NCBI GenBank assembly: GCA_002344055.1
Contig: DDTH01000006.1
Location: 1-64,000 of the forward strand
Direction: 5' to 3'
Origin: Sphingomonadales bacterium UBA2369
Lineage (GTDB): Bacteria > Pseudomonadota > Alphaproteobacteria > Sphingomonadales > Sphingomonadaceae
DNA length: 64,000 nt
In this document: positions 8,347-16,992 of the stretch, piece by piece
Layout: the number at the start of each line of letters is the position of its first letter
Position numbering within the stretch: the stretch's first letter is position 1
Notes under the pieces: generated by a model
What the model was told of the DNA's origin: nothing
The model's input: the letters and a program-made list of their open reading frames with translations, nothing else
The model's database searches: none
Made by a program: the position numbers and the translations under genes

Positions 8347-9660
8347 ATGCTGAAATTTCTGAGCGCCCTCGCCCTCCTGCTCGCACCCGCCGTCGCGCAG
8401 GCCCAGCTCTCCGCGCCCGAGCGGCAGGCCGTCGCCACCATCGAGCGGGAAACGGACCGGCATATCGCCCTGCTCGAACGGCTGGTGCACCAGAATAGCG
8501 GGACTTTGAACTTCCCCGGCGTTCGCGCGGTCGCCGACATGCTCCGGCCGGAATTCGAGGCGATCGGCATGCAGGTGCGCTGGGTCGATCAGGCCGAGGC
8601 CGGGCGCGCCGGGCATTTCATCGCTACCAACACCGCCATGCGCCGCCGCGACGGCCGCAATCCGCCCAAGCATATCCTGCTGATCGCCCATCTCGACACG
8701 GTGTTCGAGCCGTCCAGCCCGTTCCAGCGTTTCGAGCGCAATGGCGACCGGGCGACCGGGCCGGGCGTGGGCGACGACAAGGGCGGGATCGTCGTGATCC
8801 TCGCGGCTCTGCGCGGGCTGCGCGAAGCGGGGCTGCTGCGCGGCATCGACGTGACGGTGGTGCTGACCGGCGACGAGGAACGGATCGGCACGCCCATTTC
8901 GGTGGCGCGCCGCGAACTGATCGCGGCCGGGAGGGCGGCGGATTATGCGCTGGAATATGAAGGGCTGGCGCGTGATGACGGCCGCGATTTCGGCACGGTG
9001 GCGCGGCGCAGCTCGACCAACTGGACGCTGACCACCACCGGCCGCACCGGCCATTCGAGCGGCATTTTCAACCCGTCGCTCGGCTATGGCGCGATCTACG
9101 AAATGGCGCGCATCCTGGACGAATGGCGGCGGACCCTGATCGAGCCAAACCTGACCTTCAATGTCGGCGTGGTCGGCGGCGGAACCCCGGCGGCGGTGGA
9201 CGAAAGCGGCGTGACCGTCACCGCATCGGGCAAGACCAATATCGTCGCCGAGACCGCCATCGCGCGCGGCGACATCCGCACCCTGTCGCCCGAGCAGGAG
9301 CAGCGCGCCCGCGCCGCGATGCAGGCGGTCGTTGCCCAGCACCTGCCGCACACCTCCGCCGAGCTGGTCTTCGCCGACAATGGCTATCCGCCGATGGCGC
9401 CAACGGAAGGCAATCGCGCGCTGCTGGGCCGGCTGAACGCCGTCAATCGCGATCTCGGCTTCCCGGAAATGCCGGAATTCGACCCCGCCCGGCGCGGTGC
9501 GGCGGATAGCGCGTTCGTCGCTGCGGACGTGGATACGCTGGCGGGCATGGGCATGGCGGGCGGCAATGCCCATGCCGAGGGCGAATGGGTGGACCTCACC
9601 AGCCTGCCCCGCCAGGCGATCCGCAGCGCGATCCTGATGGCAAGGCTCGCGCGGGACTGA
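8347..9660 (+). CDS. Secreted M20-family metallopeptidase
   Basis: A 437-residue zinc-dependent exo- or dipeptidase. A signal peptide (1-20, ending AQAQ) implies export. Metal-binding and catalytic motifs of the M20 clan are visible: HLDT at 115-118, GVGDDKGG at 141-147 (bridging Asp), and GDEER at 175-179 (general-base Glu), followed by the lid/dimerisation domain with GRTGHSSG. The ending NAHAEGEWVD contains the last ligand His. Nearest relatives are the M20/M25/M40 secreted peptidases; exact substrate unknown. The next gene starts five bases after the stop. Confidence 0.93.
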   Translation: MLKFLSALALLLAPAVAQAQLSAPERQAVATIERETDRHIALLERLVHQNSGTLNFPGVRAVADMLRPEFEAIGMQVRWVDQAEAGRAGHFIATNTAMRRRDGRNPPKHILLIAHLDTVFEPSSPFQRFERNGDRATGPGVGDDKGGIVVILAALRGLREAGLLRGIDVTVVLTGDEERIGTPISVARRELIAAGRAADYALEYEGLARDDGRDFGTVARRSSTNWTLTTTGRTGHSSGIFNPSLGYGAIYEMARILDEWRRTLIEPNLTFNVGVVGGGTPAAVDESGVTVTASGKTNIVAETAIARGDIRTLSPEQEQRARAAMQAVVAQHLPHTSAELVFADNGYPPMAPTEGNRALLGRLNAVNRDLGFPEMPEFDPARRGAADSAFVAADVDTLAGMGMAGGNAHAEGEWVDLTSLPRQAIRSAILMARLARD

Positions 9661-9664
9661 GCCG

Positions 9665-10525
9665 GTGCGGCGGCTGAAGCTCGCATCCGCAATCTGCGCG
9701 GCGCTTGCCGTGGCGGGACTGGCGGCGCTGATCGGCGGGATCGCCGGCGTCGGGCTGGACGGCGACGCGAGCCTCGCGGCCGTCGGCATCGCCTTTGGCG
9801 GCCTGACCGCCATCTTCGCCGGGCTGTTCGCCTTCCTGTTGCACCGCACCCACCGGCTGGCCGCGGCCCTCGCGCGCGGCGAGGGCGTGATCGCGTCCTG
9901 GCGGGTGTCGCCCTCCGCCCTCGCCGCCTATCGCGCGAACGAGGCGGCGCGGCGGCGGGACGAGCGCAGCGACTATCGGCCGGCGGCGCGCGAGGCGGAG
10001 GCTTGGACGGAGGTGCGCTTCTCCGAAAAAGGCGTGCTGATCGGCGACCATTATTATTTCGGCCTGCTCTCCTCGGGTCTGCAGCGTTTCACCGCCGTGC
10101 GGATGGTGCCGGAACAGCCGGTCTGCATCGAATTCTCGACCGCGATGGACGGCCTGTCCTATGGCGGTGTCGCGCTTGTCGCGCATCACCGCCAATCGGC
10201 GCTGCGCATCCCGGGTGCAGCCGGCGAGCAGGCCCAGATGGCGCTTGTCCTGCACCATTTTCGCGACGTGCTGGCCGGACGGCGGCTGGTCGATGCGGGC
10301 TATTGGCCCGGGCTGATCCGCTGGAGCCTGATCGTCGCGGCCACCGGCCTGCTGGGAGCGATCGCGGCCTATGTCTGCGCGCCCGCTTATGGCAGCGCCA
10401 TGCCCGATCTGTCCTTCACCCTGATCGCGCTCGGCGCGGGCGCCTGCGTCGGCGGGCTGGTAACCGCCGGACTCTTCAGCCTGTTCGCCCGCCAGCAACG
10501 CGGCGCGCGGCGATCAGGTAATTGA
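9665..10525 (+). CDS. Membrane protein of unknown function
   Basis: A 286-residue protein starting at GTG 9665, four bases after the peptidase stop. Two N-terminal helices (about 6-30 and 36-62) and two C-terminal helices (about 217-240 and 248-274) frame a soluble middle domain of about 150 residues with no recognised family (LIGDHYYFGLLSSGLQRF, IEFSTAMDGLSYGG). The arrangement resembles PH-like or DUF proteins embedded between helices, but this is a guess. Its 3' end overlaps the convergent ubiG gene by 50 bases. Confidence 0.75.
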   Translation: MRRLKLASAICAALAVAGLAALIGGIAGVGLDGDASLAAVGIAFGGLTAIFAGLFAFLLHRTHRLAAALARGEGVIASWRVSPSALAAYRANEAARRRDERSDYRPAAREAEAWTEVRFSEKGVLIGDHYYFGLLSSGLQRFTAVRMVPEQPVCIEFSTAMDGLSYGGVALVAHHRQSALRIPGAAGEQAQMALVLHHFRDVLAGRRLVDAGYWPGLIRWSLIVAATGLLGAIAAYVCAPAYGSAMPDLSFTLIALGAGACVGGLVTAGLFSLFARQQRGARRSGN

Positions 10526-11216
10526 GGCCGGTATCGGGCGTGAGGCTCAGCCCGCGCGAGGGCGACCAGCCGATGCCGGTGACGTCTTCGACCTGAAGCC
10601 CGGCCTCCGCGAGCGCGGCGGTCAGTTCCTCAGGCGTCAGGAACTTGTCCCAGTCATGCGTGCCGCGCGGGATCTGGCCGAGGCCCTCGGCGGCCCAGAT
10701 CATCAGGGCGCGCGAGGTCATGGTGCGGTTGGGCGTGGACATGACCAGCAGGCCGTCCGGTGCCAGCGCACTGGCGAGGCCGGCGAGGAAAGCGGGCACG
10801 TCGGCGACATGCTCGACCACTTCCATGCTGGTGATCAGGTCGTAAGGGCCGCTCAGCGATTCAACGCCGCCGGTGCGATAGTCGATCGCCAGCCCCTGCC
10901 CCGCCGCGTGGGCGCGGGCGGCTTCGATATTCTCCGCCGCCGCGTCGAGGCCCGTCACCGTCGCGCCAAGCCGGGCGAGCGGTTCGGCCAGCAAACCGGC
11001 GCCGCAGCCCACATCTGCGGCGCGCTTCCCCGCGAGCGGGCGGCGGTCATGCTCGTCGCTGCCGAAATGGCTGTCGATCCGCTCGCGCAGATATTTCAGG
11101 CGCACCGGGTTCAGCCGGTGCAGCATCGCCGACGAACCCTTCGGGTCCCACCACTCCGCGGCCATCCGCCCGAAATGCGCGGCTTCGTTCGGATCGATGG
11201 TGGTTGCTTCGGCCAT
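10476..11216 (-). CDS. ubiG: Ubiquinone biosynthesis O-methyltransferase UbiG
   Basis: SAM-dependent enzyme performing both O-methylations of ubiquinone synthesis. The 246-residue product has the UbiG N-terminus AAHFGRMAAEWWDPKG, the SAM site ADVGCGAGLLAEPLARLGA, the motif SMEVVEHV and the characteristic ending GTHDWDKFLTPEEL. ATG 11216 is chosen; the frame stays open to 11255, but those extra codons (MPDQVRHDG) come from the repeat element at 11232-11313 and are not protein-like for this family. The 3' end overlaps the convergent membrane-protein gene. lysC diverges on the other side. Confidence 0.96.
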   Translation of the reverse strand: MAEATTIDPNEAAHFGRMAAEWWDPKGSSAMLHRLNPVRLKYLRERIDSHFGSDEHDRRPLAGKRAADVGCGAGLLAEPLARLGATVTGLDAAAENIEAARAHAAGQGLAIDYRTGGVESLSGPYDLITSMEVVEHVADVPAFLAGLASALAPDGLLVMSTPNRTMTSRALMIWAAEGLGQIPRGTHDWDKFLTPEELTAALAEAGLQVEDVTGIGWSPSRGLSLTPDTGLNYLIAARRVAGGRTG

Positions 11217-11231
11217 AGGAAATCCAACTCC

Positions 11232-11313
11232 GTCATGCCGGACTTGATCCGGCATCCACCTTCTTGATTCCCGGAGTGAAGAAAGGTGGACCCCGGATCA
11301 AGTCCGGGGTGAC
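11232..11313 (-). repeat. Palindromic intergenic repeat, family 1, copy 2
   Basis: An 82-base element that is, read on the minus strand, nearly the same at both ends as the copy at 4270-4354 (GTCACCCCGGACTTGATCC... and ...GGATCAAGTCCGGCATGAC), with a different centre. It lies between the divergent ubiG and lysC genes, so it must overlap or adjoin their promoters. It gives a false N-terminal extension to ubiG. Confidence 0.85.
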
Positions 11314-11361
11314 GGTGTGGGTGGTTGCCCAGGCCGGGCGCTATCCCTAAGCGCACCCACC

Positions 11362-12600
11362 ATGGCGCGGATCGTGATGAAATTCGGCGGCACGTCGATG
11401 GCCGGGATCGAGCGCATCCGCCATGTCGCGGGACTCGTGAAGCGCGAGGCCGAAAACGGCAATCAGGTCGCGGTCGTGGTCTCGGCCATGGCGGGGGAGA
11501 CAGACCGGCTTGTGCATCTGTGCCGCGAGGCCGCCTCGCTTTACGATCCGCGCGAATATGATGTGGTGGTGGCATCGGGCGAGCAGGTCACGGCCGGTTT
11601 GCTGGCGATCACTTTGCAAGGCATGCGGCTCAACGCGCGCTCCTATATGGGCTGGCAATTGCCGATCCGGGCTTCGGGCCATGCGGCGGCCCTGATCGAG
11701 GGGATCGACGTCGACGTGCTGGAGCGCGTGTTCGACGGCGGCGGGATCGCGGTCATTCCGGGCTTTCAGGGCGTGACCGACGCGAACGAGATTTCGACGC
11801 TCGGCCGGGGCGGCTCCGACACCTCCGCGGTGGCGCTGGCGGCGGCGATGAAGGCGGACCGCTGCGACATCTATACCGACGTGGACGGGGTCTACACGAC
11901 CGATCCGCGCATCGTGCCGCGCGCGAAGAAGCTGGCGATGGTGACGTACGAAGAGATGCTGGAGCTGGCCAGCGTCGGCGCGAAGGTGCTGCAGACGCGC
12001 TCCGTGGGCCTGGCCATGCGCTACAACATGCCGCTGCAGGTGCTCTCGTCCTTCGAGGACCGGCCGGGCACGCACATTGTTGGCGAAGAAAAGATCGAGG
12101 AAGCAGGCATGGAACGCAACGTCATCACCGGCATCGCCGCCGACAAGAACGAGGCGATGGTCACTCTGACCGGCCTGCCCGACACGTCCGGCACGGTGGC
12201 GGCGATCTTTGCGCCGCTGGCCGCCGCCGGGGTGAATGTCGACATGATCGTGCAATCGGCGCCGCGCCGGGGCGAGGCCAGCATGCTGACCTTCACCGTG
12301 CCGACCGCGAGCCTGCCGCATGCGGTGGACGAGCTGAAGAAGGCGCAGGACCGGATCGGCTTCGACGAGGTGATCACCGACACCAATGTCGTGAAGGTGA
12401 GCGCGGTCGGCGTCGGCATGCGGAGCAATGCCGGCATCGCCGCCGCGATGTTCGAGACGCTGGCGGACCGCAACATCAACATCCTGGCGATCACCACCAG
12501 CGAGATCAAAGTCAGCGTGCTGATCCCGGAGGAATATATGGAGCTGGCCGTGCGCGTGCTGCACACGACCTATGGCCTGGACGCGGAGGACGGCGAATGA
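11362..12600 (+). CDS. lysC: Aspartate kinase
   Basis: Phosphorylates aspartate, the first step toward lysine, threonine and methionine (and diaminopimelate for the wall). 412 residues: the kinase domain has KFGGTSMAGIERI at the start, the GRGGSDTSAVALAAA loop and DVDGVYTTDPR; the C-terminal part holds two ACT regulatory repeats (VTLTGLPDTSGTVAAIF and VSAVGVGMRSNAGIAAAMF). ATG 11362 matches the family start MxRIVMKFGGTS; upstream codons to 11317 derive from flanking sequence. A GAGGAA six bases before ATG 12109 suggests a separately made regulatory subunit (see findings). Its stop overlaps the next gene. Confidence 0.97.
   Translation: MARIVMKFGGTSMAGIERIRHVAGLVKREAENGNQVAVVVSAMAGETDRLVHLCREAASLYDPREYDVVVASGEQVTAGLLAITLQGMRLNARSYMGWQLPIRASGHAAALIEGIDVDVLERVFDGGGIAVIPGFQGVTDANEISTLGRGGSDTSAVALAAAMKADRCDIYTDVDGVYTTDPRIVPRAKKLAMVTYEEMLELASVGAKVLQTRSVGLAMRYNMPLQVLSSFEDRPGTHIVGEEKIEEAGMERNVITGIAADKNEAMVTLTGLPDTSGTVAAIFAPLAAAGVNVDMIVQSAPRRGEASMLTFTVPTASLPHAVDELKKAQDRIGFDEVITDTNVVKVSAVGVGMRSNAGIAAAMFETLADRNINILAITTSEIKVSVLIPEEYMELAVRVLHTTYGLDAEDGE
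12109..12600 (+). other. Possible internal start for an aspartate kinase beta subunit
   Basis: Within lysC, ATG 12109 (codon 250, MERNVITGIAAD) is preceded by GAGGAA at 12097-12102 with a six-base gap. This would make a 163-residue protein consisting only of the two ACT repeats, matching the beta subunits made by in-frame internal initiation in alpha2-beta2 aspartokinases such as those of Bacillus and Corynebacterium. Seen: the site and its position. Inferred: its use. Confidence 0.45.
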
Positions 12601-13625
12601 GTGACGGCATCGGCCATGATCGGTTGAAAGGGCTGATGGCGCGGGGGACGGAGTTCCTCGGCTGCGAGGTCGCGATCCTCGGCGGGGCGATGAGCTGGAT
12701 TTCGGAGCGGAATCTGGTGTCGGCGCTTTCAAATGCGGGCGCCTTCGGGGTGATTGCCTGCGGGGCGATGACGCCGGATCTGCTCGATACCGAGATTGCG
12801 GAGACGAAGAAGCGGACGGAACGGCCGTTCGGGGTGAATCTGATCACCATGCACCCGATGCTGTCCGAACTGATCGACGTATGCGCGAAGCACGGGGTGA
12901 GCCATGTCGTGTTCGCGGGCGGGCTGCCGCCGGCGGGGGCGATCGACCGGGTGAAGGCGTCGGGCGCCAAACTGATCTGCTTCGCCCCCGCGCTTGCGCT
13001 GGCGAAGAAGCTGGTGCGCTCCGGCGTCGATGCGTTGGTGATCGAGGGGATGGAGGCGGGCGGCCATATCGGGCCGGTCTCCACCAGCGTGCTGGCGCAG
13101 GAAATCTTGCCGCCGCTGGCCGCCGAGGTGCCGATCTTCGTCGCCGGCGGGATCGGCCATGGCGGCCTGATCGCCGGCTATCTGGAGATGGGCGCGGTCG
13201 GGGTGCAGCTCGGCACGCGGTTCGTGTGCGCGACCGAATGCATCGCCCATGCGAATTTCAAAAAGGCCTTCATCCGCGCCTCGGCCCGCGACGCGATCAC
13301 CAGCGTACAGATCGACCCGCGCCTGCCGGTGATCCCGGTCCGGGCGCTCAAGAATCGCGAGATGGAAAGCTTCGCCGCCAAACAGCGCGAGGTCGCGCAA
13401 TTGCTGGACGAGGGCGCGGTCGAGATGATGGAGGCACAGCTCCAGATCGAACATTATTGGGCCGGTGCGCTGCGCCGTGCGGTGATCGAGGGCGACGTCG
13501 AGACCGGATCGGTGATGGCCGGGCAATCCGTGGGCATGGTCAAGGAAGAAGCGCCGGTCGCGGAGATCCTGGGCAAACTGGTCGAGGAAGCGGCCCACGC
13601 GCTGGAGCGCCGCTCGGCGGCTTAG
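12597..13625 (+). CDS. Nitronate monooxygenase (2-nitropropane dioxygenase) family flavoenzyme
   Basis: A 342-residue TIM-barrel FMN protein. Visible family features: GGAMSWISERNLVSALSNAG near the N-terminus, PFGVNLI, the phosphate-binding EGMEAGGHIGP, and PIFVAGGIGHGG with MGAVGVQLGTRF. Family members oxidise alkyl nitronates such as propionate-3-nitronate; FabK-type enoyl reductases share the fold, so activity needs proof. ATG 12597 overlaps the lysC stop (ATGA), so it is co-translated with lysC, with no metabolic link that I can name. Confidence 0.88.
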   Translation: MSDGIGHDRLKGLMARGTEFLGCEVAILGGAMSWISERNLVSALSNAGAFGVIACGAMTPDLLDTEIAETKKRTERPFGVNLITMHPMLSELIDVCAKHGVSHVVFAGGLPPAGAIDRVKASGAKLICFAPALALAKKLVRSGVDALVIEGMEAGGHIGPVSTSVLAQEILPPLAAEVPIFVAGGIGHGGLIAGYLEMGAVGVQLGTRFVCATECIAHANFKKAFIRASARDAITSVQIDPRLPVIPVRALKNREMESFAAKQREVAQLLDEGAVEMMEAQLQIEHYWAGALRRAVIEGDVETGSVMAGQSVGMVKEEAPVAEILGKLVEEAAHALERRSAA

Positions 13626-13650
13626 TCAGGCAAGAAGGAGCCACCCCCGG

Positions 13651-13674
13651 CCCCTCCAGCAAATGCTGGAGGGG
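13651..13674. terminator. Perfect hairpin between convergent genes
   Basis: An 11-base-pair perfect stem (CCCCTCCAGCA paired with TGCTGGAGGGG) with a two-base loop lies between the nitronate monooxygenase gene and the convergent secreted-protein gene. It lacks a run of T on either side, so it may be a bidirectional mRNA-end structure or a dispersed repeat rather than a classical terminator. Confidence 0.5.
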
Positions 13675-13694
13675 AGAGAAGTGGCGTTACGCCT

Positions 13695-14639
13695 TTACCG
13701 TTCGTTGTAGGCCCGCGCCGACATGCCGAGCCGCTGGCGGCTGGTATTGCCGGGGACGGCGACATGCGCGGCGGGATCATATTCCCGGCCGATCGCCGTG
13801 CTGCCTTCCGGCACCCAGATCGACACGACCGTGTGGCTGTAACCGCGCGGCAGATAGCGGATATAATAGCCGTCCGGATGCAGGCTCCAGCGGCCGGAAG
13901 GGATTTGCTGGCTGCCCGGTCCCATCGGCGCGTTGCCCGAGAGGACCGCGACCCGCTCCATGTCGGCGAAGTTCGCGCCGGTCGTCACCATCTGCCGCAG
14001 CTGCGCTTCGGCTTGCGCGATCTGGCGCAGCGGCGCGGGGACATTGCCCAGCACACGGCCGAGCGCCGGTCCGGTCAGCACGTCGAGCGCGCGGCGATTG
14101 AGGCCGGCCAGCTGGCGCGGGCTGAGCAGGCGGGCAGCGACGGCGCGATGCTCGGCCGACATATCCTCCAGCTTGGCGCGCGACAGGATCGCCCAGATCA
14201 GGGTCTGGATCGTCTGCTGGCGGATGTCCGGCGCGTTCACTGAATTGCGCAGGATGGTCATGATCGCATCTTCCGCCGGCCCCTTGGTGGGCGCGTAGAG
14301 ATAGCCGTCGCCACCGCCCGGACCGTGCGTGCCCGCATGAAAGCAATAGCTTTGCGCGTGCATCTCATAATAGCCCTGCTGCAGGATGAAGCCGCCGCTG
14401 GGTGCGCGCCGCAGATCGAGCATGGAGCGCTTGCGCTCGCGCGGTTCGAACCCGTCCCGGTCCGGCTGGCCGAAGCGCGCATCGCGAATGCTGGTGGTGA
14501 TCGGCGCATCGCCGCCGAACGGATTGCCGATGCCGAGCCGGTCGGCGGCGCGGCCGATGCCGCCGAGCTGCGCCGCGGCCGGCGCGGCGGAAAGCGTAAG
14601 CATGGCCGCCAGGGCCGCACTGAACAGGGTACGAAACAT
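13695..14639 (-). CDS. Secreted protein of unknown function
   Basis: A 314-residue protein with a signal peptide (residues 1-25, ending PAAAQ). The mature part has an Arg-rich segment, GYYEMHAQSYCFHAGTHGPG with a lone Cys, a central helical region, and a C-terminal SGRWSLHPDGYYIRYLPRGYSHTV. ATG 14639 is chosen because it starts the signal peptide; the frame remains open to 14894 over the divergent promoter region. No known domain was recognised. It is divergent from the LytS-like kinase gene, sharing a 221-base intergenic region, so it is a candidate target of that system (inference). Confidence 0.8.
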   Translation of the reverse strand: MFRTLFSAALAAMLTLSAAPAAAQLGGIGRAADRLGIGNPFGGDAPITTSIRDARFGQPDRDGFEPRERKRSMLDLRRAPSGGFILQQGYYEMHAQSYCFHAGTHGPGGGDGYLYAPTKGPAEDAIMTILRNSVNAPDIRQQTIQTLIWAILSRAKLEDMSAEHRAVAARLLSPRQLAGLNRRALDVLTGPALGRVLGNVPAPLRQIAQAEAQLRQMVTTGANFADMERVAVLSGNAPMGPGSQQIPSGRWSLHPDGYYIRYLPRGYSHTVVSIWVPEGSTAIGREYDPAAHVAVPGNTSRQRLGMSARAYNER

Positions 14640-14860
14640 AGGTTCTGGCTCTCTCGAATTGTCCGTAAATTCCCCCCGGCGGACGCCGAGCAGGAACCGC
14701 TCTGCCCGCCGCCGCCCGCCGCGCCAAGCCCGGAACGCCGCACTATCTGCGAAATCGGATGCTCGTGCGACGAGCCTGGCCCATGCATTTTCGTCGCACC
14801 GCCATGCACATTGGTCACGGTCCGCTGTCGCGCCGCAGAGGGAAAGGACAGGGGCCGCCG

Positions 14861-16036
14861 ATGGCCTCGACCGCGATTCCCACCAGCTTTCCATCCGAAC
14901 GTGACTGCCCGCCCGTTTTGCGGCAGAAACCCGCCGTGCAGGAAACGGTAGCGCGCGCCGGGCCCCAGCCCATGAGCCAGGCCCGCTGGCCGGAAGCGAT
15001 CGCGCTGACCGTGTCGCTATGGCTGTTCGTGCTGCTGCTGTTCCTGCCGATCATCATCGCGCGCTATGAAGGCAGCGACTGGTCCAGCGTCGCGCTGGAT
15101 TGCTCCACGATCCCCGTTTCGATCCTGCTGGCGATGCCGATGTTCGCGGTGTTCCGGAACACGGTGCATTGGGAATTGCGAAATCGCGTCGTCGTGATGG
15201 TCGCGACGGTGATCCTGACCGCGGCGATCAACACCGCCTATGACATCGTCTTCCAGACCATCGTCACCAGCCAGTTTGAGAAGATTTTCGAGACTTTGGG
15301 GACCGATTTCAGCCGCGCTTACCCGTCGCTGCTGAACTATATCCTGGTCTTCGGCGTGAACATGGCTTTGTTTCAGGTCAGCTTCGCCCGCCGCGCCGCG
15401 CTGAAGCAGGAGCTTCGGCTGAGCCAGGCGCTGGCCAAGGCGCAGGAGGCCCAGCTGGCGGCTTTGCGCTATCAGCTGAACCCGCACTTCCTGTTCAATT
15501 CGCTGAACTCGATCTCGGCCCTGATCGTCACCCAGCGCAATCCCGAAGCCGAGCTGATGACCGACAAATTGTCGAGTTTCCTGCGTTCGTCGCTGAATGC
15601 CGATCCGGGCGAGCTCATCCCGCTCGACGAGGAATTGTCGCTGACCGAGGAATATCTCGACATCGAAAGCGTCCGCTTCGGCGAGCGGCTGGATATCGAC
15701 GTCGATTGCACGCCTGGCGCCTGCGAGGCTTTGATCCCCAGCTTCCTGGTCCAGCCTTTGGTCGAGAATGCGATCAAGCACGGCGTCGCGCGCACCAATG
15801 CGCAAACCCGGATCGCCATTACCGGCGAGATCGAGAACGGCCAGCTGCTGATCCGCGTGGCCAATGACGTGACGGACGAGGCGGCAATGCCGGCCGGACC
15901 ATCGCGCGGCGTCGGCCTGACCAACGTGCGGCAGCGGCTGGAGGCTGTCTACGGCAAGGCGGCGAGCCTGACCGCAGGCCGCGAGAACGGCCGCTACGTC
16001 GCCACCATCTCGCTGCCGGCGGTCCGGCGCAGCTAG
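14861..16036 (+). CDS. LytS/YehU-type sensor histidine kinase
   Basis: An approximately 391-residue membrane kinase. About four transmembrane helices span roughly residues 45-180 (including VSLWLFVLLLFLPIIIA and VVVMVATVILTAAIN), with no large external sensor domain. The His_kinase domain (PF06580) follows: QLNPHFLFNSLN contains the phospho-accepting His at about residue 209; the ATP-binding lid has LVENAIKHG and GVGLTNVRQRLEAVYG. ATG 14861 is a reasonable start; 14759, 14804 and 14972 are alternatives. It precedes its likely partner regulator by 62 bases. Confidence 0.92.
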   Translation: MASTAIPTSFPSERDCPPVLRQKPAVQETVARAGPQPMSQARWPEAIALTVSLWLFVLLLFLPIIIARYEGSDWSSVALDCSTIPVSILLAMPMFAVFRNTVHWELRNRVVVMVATVILTAAINTAYDIVFQTIVTSQFEKIFETLGTDFSRAYPSLLNYILVFGVNMALFQVSFARRAALKQELRLSQALAKAQEAQLAALRYQLNPHFLFNSLNSISALIVTQRNPEAELMTDKLSSFLRSSLNADPGELIPLDEELSLTEEYLDIESVRFGERLDIDVDCTPGACEALIPSFLVQPLVENAIKHGVARTNAQTRIAITGEIENGQLLIRVANDVTDEAAMPAGPSRGVGLTNVRQRLEAVYGKAASLTAGRENGRYVATISLPAVRRS

Positions 16037-16098
16037 TTTTTCTTGACGCATGCGGCCTCGCGCCGTCACTCCTGCGCCAACAGGTGGGGAGTTTGCGG

Positions 16099-16866
16099 AT
16101 GCGCGTGCTGCTGGTGGATGACGAATCGCTCGCCCTGGACCGGCTCGAAACATTTTTCGGCGACATTGAGGGCGTGGAGATTGTCGGCCGCGCTCATGAC
16201 GGCGACGAGGCGCTCGCCCGGATCAAGGAGCTGACGCCCGATCTCGTCATCCTGGACGTACAGATGCCGGGCAAGAACGGTCTTCGCGCGGCCGCCGACA
16301 TCGACATCGAACCCCGCCCCGAAATCGTCTTCGTCACCGCGCATGAACATTATGCCCCGGACGCGTTCGACGTCGATGCGGCCGACTATCTGCTGAAGCC
16401 CGTCCGCTTCGATCGCCTCCGACAGGCGGTGGACCGCGCCCGCCGCCGCCGCACGTTGCGCGCCGCCGAGGCGCGGGCCGGCGAGCTGGAGGAGCAAGTC
16501 GAAGCACTGAAGGCCGGACAAGCCCCGCGCGCGCATGACGATGACGGTTTCTGGGTGCCGGAGCGGCATGGCCAGCGCCGCGTACCGACCGACACGATCG
16601 ACTGGATCGAGGCGGCGCGCGACTATGTGCTGCTGCACACCAGCATGCGCAGCCACTTGCTGCGCATCACCATGGCGACGCTGGAGGAAAGGCTGGAAGG
16701 GTCGCAGCTGATCCGCGTCCACCGCTCCGCCTTCGTGCGGCCGGACAAGGTGACGGAAGTTCAGCGCTCGGGGCGGACGCTCAGCCTGGTGCTGAACGGC
16801 GGGGCGAGCGTGCAGGTGGGGCCGAGCTATGCGGCCGATGTGAAGAAGGCGCTCAACCTGGAATAG
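16099..16866 (+). CDS. LytTR-family response regulator
   Basis: A 255-residue regulator. The receiver domain (1-120) has the acidic pair VDDES at 6-10, the phosphorylation site LDVQMPG (Asp53), the TAHEH switch region and DYLLKPVRF. A charged linker leads to a C-terminal LytTR DNA-binding domain (about 155-250), recognisable by DWIEAARDYVLLHT, LIRVHRSAFV and VGPSYAADVKKAL. ATG 16099 is preferred over GTG 16084 because GGGGAG sits seven bases upstream. Partner of the LytS-like kinase just before it. Confidence 0.95.
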   Translation: MRVLLVDDESLALDRLETFFGDIEGVEIVGRAHDGDEALARIKELTPDLVILDVQMPGKNGLRAAADIDIEPRPEIVFVTAHEHYAPDAFDVDAADYLLKPVRFDRLRQAVDRARRRRTLRAAEARAGELEEQVEALKAGQAPRAHDDDGFWVPERHGQRRVPTDTIDWIEAARDYVLLHTSMRSHLLRITMATLEERLEGSQLIRVHRSAFVRPDKVTEVQRSGRTLSLVLNGGASVQVGPSYAADVKKALNLE

Positions 16867-16870
16867 CGAG

Positions 16871-16926
16871 GCCTGAAACGGATCGAGCCGGCCCGACGGG
16901 CCTTCAGGCGCGTCAGAACCGGCTCG
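16871..16926. terminator. Overlapping hairpins after the response regulator
   Basis: GCCTGAA (16871-16877) pairs with TTCAGGC (16903-16909), enclosing a second stem GGCCC/GGGCC (16890-16902). A competing stem CGAGCCGG (16884-16891) with CCGGCTCG (16919-16926) uses part of the same bases, so the two folds exclude each other. The site lies between the plus-strand regulator and the minus-strand peptide gene; no T run follows. Probable bidirectional transcript end. Confidence 0.4.
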
Positions 16927-16992
16927 TGCTGGCGTGGATGGAAACCGGCGATTGCCGGCAGGTTCGGCCCACCTGGGACCCTCGCATGCCGT

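Noticed and set aside
11217..11255. N-terminal extension of UbiG (MPDQVRHDGVGFP)
   Set aside because: These codons are encoded by the palindromic repeat, and the family N-terminus fits ATG 11216.
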